From positions 111,242 to 175,241 of the forward strand of contig JBKBUF010000006.1 in assembly GCA_046290815.1 (NCBI GenBank): a stretch of DNA of 64,000 nt. The letters run 5' to 3'. The translations under genes were made by a program, and so were the position numbers. The notes beneath the pieces are model-generated. The model was not told the DNA's origin and made no database searches. It worked only from the letters and a program-made list of their open reading frames with translations. Shown here piece by piece: positions 61,140 to 64,000 of this stretch. The DNA comes from JBKBUF01 sp046290815 (GTDB lineage: Bacteria; Bacteroidota; Bacteroidia; Cytophagales; Cytophagaceae). Within the stretch, counting starts at the first letter, position 1. Each line of letters begins with the position of its first letter.

Positions 61140-62700
61140 CAAATTCTGACTAACGTCAGTTTTAAATTGTTGTAAGTCCCAAGTCTTCAGGACTTAATCC
61201 GAATTTACTAATGTTTTTCTTAATTCTTTTAACTAGTCCTAATTTTCTGTTTTCATCTAGGAAAAGATATTGCGTAGGTGGGCTATAAGGCATTTTTTTA
61301 GTGACCATATTCCAGATTATAATTGCCAATTTCCGGGCGGTTGCAGATACGGCTGCTTGTCTGCCTCTCCTAAAAGATACTCTTTTAAAAAATTCTGAAA
61401 GATGTGTATCCTTAAGGTTTCCTATGGCATTGGCAGCTTGCCTAAGTGCTATTTTCAATCTATTACTTCCCTTGGGAATACGGTTGCTTAATATTTTTCC
61501 ACCTGATATTTTATTATTTGGTGCAAGCCTAAGCCAAGAAGCAAATTGCTTTCCCGTATCAAACTTTTTAAAACCTTCCGGGCCTATCTCACTCATTAGT
61601 GACAAGACCGTCCCATGACTTAATCCTTCTATTGACAATAAATCTACTCCTTCAAAATATTGATAAGCAACTTGATTTAAATCCTTCATCTGAACTGCAT
61701 TCTTATTTATTCTCTTAAAAGGCTTTTCACTTGTTTTTAGTGAGGACTTTTCCGGTGATTTTTTAATCTCAGTTTTTACAAACTTTTCAATTTGCTTATC
61801 ACAATAAGAGATCTGCTTTTGAAAAAATTGATAGCTTTCATATTCCTGCTTCAATCCAAAAAGAAAATCCTCTCTATTATTACCATATAGTGCTTTGGCT
61901 ATTTCCTCTTCTGATTTCCTGCAGTTGTAGTGCCTGTGCTTTGCTAGTTCTTTTGGATTCAGATTACCCTTACAAATGTCTTCTATTATTGCTAAGCCAG
62001 TTAATCCACACACATCTTTGACAACTACATCCAGTCTTAAATTTAAAAGCTTTAGATACTTCTGCATTTTCCTGGATGCTCCTGCGGCTAGTTCGATCAG
62101 ATTGCTTCTTTGTCTGCAATAGGTTCTTAACTTCTCAGTGACCTCATCAGGCAGAAAACTTCCTGTAAGCAATCCGAGGGTATGAAGCTTTTGGATCCAT
62201 CTGCAATCCTTAACATCTGTTTTCTTACCCTTAGCATGCTTGGTGAACTTTCCATTTACAAGCACCACTTCAAAACCGAATCTGATTAATTCAGCATATA
62301 GGTTTTGCCAATAGTCTCCGGTGGATTCCATGGCTACTGTTTTAACCCATATGATTTCAGCCATTCACACAGCTTTACAAGATCTTCGGCATAGACACCA
62401 AATTCTTTGACATCATCGAGTGATTGTCCTACGGCAGCAAAATGAGACCTGCTGCCCACATCAATCCCAGCTGCATCAGGATTGACAATGTCCATTGATA
62501 CTTTTTTTTCTTGTCATAATAACTTTAAAATTTTAGTTAAAATGACTCTAAGGAAATGTATATTTGCATTAGGAATTATTCTGAACGGGCTCTCCCAAAA
62601 GGGGGCACCACTGAAATTATCACTAGCCTCTGAATTGCAGTTCAGGGGCTTTTACATTTCAACCAGAATGACGCACGGGCTTTTTGTGCACCATTTAAAG
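61140..62700. mobile_element. IS110-family insertion sequence (limits approximate)
   Basis: Contains one transposase on the minus strand. A 14-bp hairpin (CTGAC-TAAC-GTCAG, 61146-61159) follows the transposase stop and may mark the short end. The longer non-coding end lies upstream, about 62496-62700, with several hairpins. IS110 elements have no long terminal inverted repeats, so exact ends cannot be set from this sequence alone. Confidence 0.65.
61162..62495 (-). pseudogene. IS110-family transposase, interrupted by a frameshift
   Basis: DEDD/serine recombinase of the IS110 family. The N-terminal RuvC-like part starts at ATG 62495 and reads AAGIDVGSRSHFAAVGQ with the first catalytic aspartate, but hits a stop at 62334-62336 after 53 codons. 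In the next frame TVAMESTGDYW and KTDVKDCRWIQKL supply the other acidic residues, and the C-terminal serine domain is complete (LLSIEGLSHGTVLSLMSEIG, RLAPNNKISGGK). The join falls at an A-run near 62340-62343, where restoring one A would give GLKTVAMESTG, the usual family sequence. Likely a degenerate gene; programmed frameshifting is not usual in this family. Confidence 0.85.
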
Positions 62701-62984
62701 AAACGGTCTTACATAGAGTCAGGACAAAAATAATATCAGAAGGTGATTTTTACGATTCGTTAGCTTGAAGAAATTAATGGAGTGTCTTCATGGAAGGAAT
62801 GACGCATAACGCGATTATAAAAAAAAGTGCGGGGTTTTAAAGAGCGTCCCTATTCTCCTGTAGCCCGCCAGCATAGTTTATCCCGACCTTGGACGGGAGT
62901 CATAATTTACAAATTAAATTTATGCGGGTTTTAAAGCTCTGCACTCAACTCTTATGCTGATACCAGGCATTTTTTTATATAATG
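62496..62984. other. Non-coding end of IS110 and attC-like region
   Basis: About 490 bp. 62496-62700 has hairpins of possible bridge RNA (for example CCTCTGAA/TTCAGGGG near 62628). 62804-62989 is an attC-like inverted structure. No gene other than the short frames, which look spurious. Confidence 0.45.
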
Positions 62985-62989
62985 TTAGG
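62804..62989 (-). other. attC-like element 1, overlapping a stop codon
   Basis: On the minus strand the segment opens with GCCTAAC (inside the stop of the gene at 62985) and closes with GTTATGC. The two ends are partly complementary (GCCTAACATTATATAAAAAA against the reverse complement of the right end). This resembles the outer core sites of integron attC elements, though the 186-bp length is large. Confidence 0.4.
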
Positions 62990-63602
62990 CGTTGCTTTTC
63001 TTAATTTTATAATAATATATCCAAAAGATAATTGCCCCTAATGGTAAATATATTTTTAGCCAACTTCTGAGACATCCTTCATTTGGGAAAGGAAATTTTA
63101 TGAATTCAAAATCAAAAATATTATTATATATACTAAAGTTAATGCTTATAGTACCAAATAGAACAAGTAGGATAAAAATAAATCTTCTTTTTACTGTTTT
63201 TGCCGCCAAAATATAAACAATAGTACCTAAATTGATTAATCGCACAATCCAAACAATGATAAAGTTAAATAGATCCTTAAAATCTTCAGAGATATAAGGA
63301 ACATCATTTTTACTAGTCTCCGAGAGATATAGAGTGTCTACGCTATGATATGATGCAGTAGTCAGGTATCCTTGCTTTTTAAGAACAAGGTCATAATCTG
63401 GATGTGTCATGGCTACATAGGAAAGGTTAAAATAACCATTGGAATCAGTCAGGGTTGATTTATTACAATCCACCGAGACGGAAACACCTTTTAATGGTTT
63501 GTTTGTCTGTTTAGAAAGAACCGTCCCTTCAAACTTCACATATGCATCACATCCTGTCGTTATTAAAATAATTAAAATTATTAATATGTGAAAGAGCTTC
63601 AT
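62985..63602 (-). CDS. Lipoprotein with carboxypeptidase-regulatory-like domain and membrane helices (205 aa)
   Basis: Lipoprotein signal (lipobox TTGC) followed by a small Ig-like regulatory domain (VKFEGTVLSKQTNKPLKGVS ... DSNGYFNLSYVA ... LVLKKQGYLT) and three or four hydrophobic helices in the C-terminal half. The Ig-like domain resembles those at the N-terminus of TonB-dependent receptors. Its TAA stop lies within GCCTAAC of the attC-like element, and another such element lies upstream, so the gene may have been carried as a cassette. No specific function. Confidence 0.65.
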   Translation of the reverse strand: MKLFHILIILIILITTGCDAYVKFEGTVLSKQTNKPLKGVSVSVDCNKSTLTDSNGYFNLSYVAMTHPDYDLVLKKQGYLTTASYHSVDTLYLSETSKNDVPYISEDFKDLFNFIIVWIVRLINLGTIVYILAAKTVKRRFIFILLVLFGTISINFSIYNNIFDFEFIKFPFPNEGCLRSWLKIYLPLGAIIFWIYYYKIKKSNA

Positions 63603-63883
63603 AGTTTGATTTTATGATTAACGTGAATAAAAAAAAGGGCAGCAAATTTAAAAGCAGTTAAGTAGCCCCGAAACCACCACCAAAGGAAAGAACCGAGGCT
63701 CCGCTACCACTGAACCCGCTGCTCTTTCGCGGTACTAGAAGCAGGGCTTTATCTACTACCACCGAAGCCGTGCCTGTTTTTTAGCAAATGTTAGGCACAG
63801 GTCATTTTTAATAATTCTCCTCATATTTGAATAATGAAGGTTTTCATAATACATCAGCAAAGGAATCATAAACCGTATGGAAC
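63603..63883. other. Non-coding region with attC-like element 2
   Basis: On the minus strand, GCCTAAC at 63797-63791 is matched by GTTAATC near 63620-63614, with an AT-rich inner arm similar to element 1. Between them lies a GC-richer palindromic stretch (63660-63790). No gene seen. Confidence 0.4.
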
Positions 63884-64000
63884 TGTAGTCGGTAACTACA
63901 ACTGCACCAAAATCGGAAAATAAGAGTGCACCAAATTTGGCAACAAGAATGCACCAGTAATTACCTTCGTCGGGATTAAAAAACCGATGAATAATTATGA
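63884..64000 (+). mobile_element. Probable left end of an IS21-family element
   Basis: Begins with TGTAGT...ACTACA inverted repeat, followed by three repeats of TGCACC (63908, 63932, 63954 approximately) at about 24-base spacing, a pattern I associate with IS21-family ends in Bacteroidota. A possible istA start (ATG at 63987) runs off the right edge, reading M-N-N-Y. Confidence 0.5.

Noticed and set aside
62334..62350. Programmed -1 frameshift in the IS110 transposase
   Set aside because: IS110 family transposases are normally single frame and the site lacks a classic heptamer; a one-base loss in an A-run is simpler. Kept only as an alternative.
62482..62733. 83-residue plus-strand open frame in the IS110 flank
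   Set aside because: Lies in the presumed guide RNA region and has no protein-like pattern.
63884..63960. TGCACC repeats considered as an origin iteron
   Set aside because: Only three copies, next to a terminal TGT...ACA inverted repeat and a start codon; IS21 end explains them better.
1..64000. Search for tRNA or rRNA genes
   Set aside because: No cloverleaf-like or conserved rRNA segments noticed by eye; absence is not proven.

Overview
This is a chromosomal window from an AT-rich member of the Bacteroidota, most likely a Cytophagales-type environmental bacterium. The signs are type IX secretion: one protein ends in a type B (gliding-motility-associated) sorting domain, three end in type A sorting domains, and PorP/SprF and PorE homologues are present. 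Start sites rarely have Shine-Dalgarno sequences. At least one strong promoter has the Bacteroidota form TTTG-N21-TAnnTTTG. The ribonucleotide reductase is of the eukaryote-like form usual in this phylum. I see no rRNA, tRNA or CRISPR array. Genus cannot be settled from the sequence alone.

Layout. 1-12.7 kb is housekeeping: a glutamate-type dehydrogenase (cut by the left edge), cdsA, a CPBP membrane protease, dusB, a NifU/Nfu Fe-S protein, a dicarboxylate/amino-acid symporter, aroC with a BatD-like protein, queG, ruvB, a methyltransferase and a ZIP transporter. 12.8-21.7 kb is a type IX secretion locus: a 1458-residue PKD-repeat surface protein with type B sorting domain, divergent from an M43 metalloprotease, a PorP/SprF protein, a PorE-like TPR/propeller/OmpA lipid-envelope anchor, and a PEGA-SHOCT lipoprotein. 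21.7-25.5 kb holds poorly characterised envelope proteins. 25.6-30.2 kb holds nrdB-nrdA and rplU-rpmA. 31-38.4 kb codes for secreted proteins, including a GH18 chitinase and a purple-acid-phosphatase-like enzyme, both with type A sorting domains. 39.4-50.9 kb returns to core functions: mgsA, an M48 protease with a DUF4870/DUF2752/TM2 membrane cassette, rhomboid protease, polyprenyl synthetase, rnr, a fused OppD-OppF-type ATPase, a DnaQ-like exonuclease, lipB and yraN.

From 50.9 kb to the right edge the window becomes accessory and repeat-rich. A REP-associated tyrosine transposase gene lies between two 134-bp direct repeats that carry copies of the 3' tail of yraN. At least nine REP palindromes built on TGGTTCGTG/CACGAACCA are scattered from 50.9 to 59.8 kb, between small secreted or lipoprotein genes of unknown function. 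These repeats are accompanied by an 83-bp duplication and a relic of a lipoprotein signal-peptide exon-like module. From 60 kb on there are a frameshifted orphan gene, an IS110-family element whose transposase is frameshifted, a lipoprotein gene bounded by two attC-like sites, and what looks like the left end of an IS21-family element running off the right edge.

How it works together: the secreted chitinase, GH16 glucanase, phosphatase and PKD protein are cargo for the type IX system, of which PorP/SprF and PorE-like partners are encoded here. The REP/RAYT system and the insertion sequences are the most interesting non-core biology.
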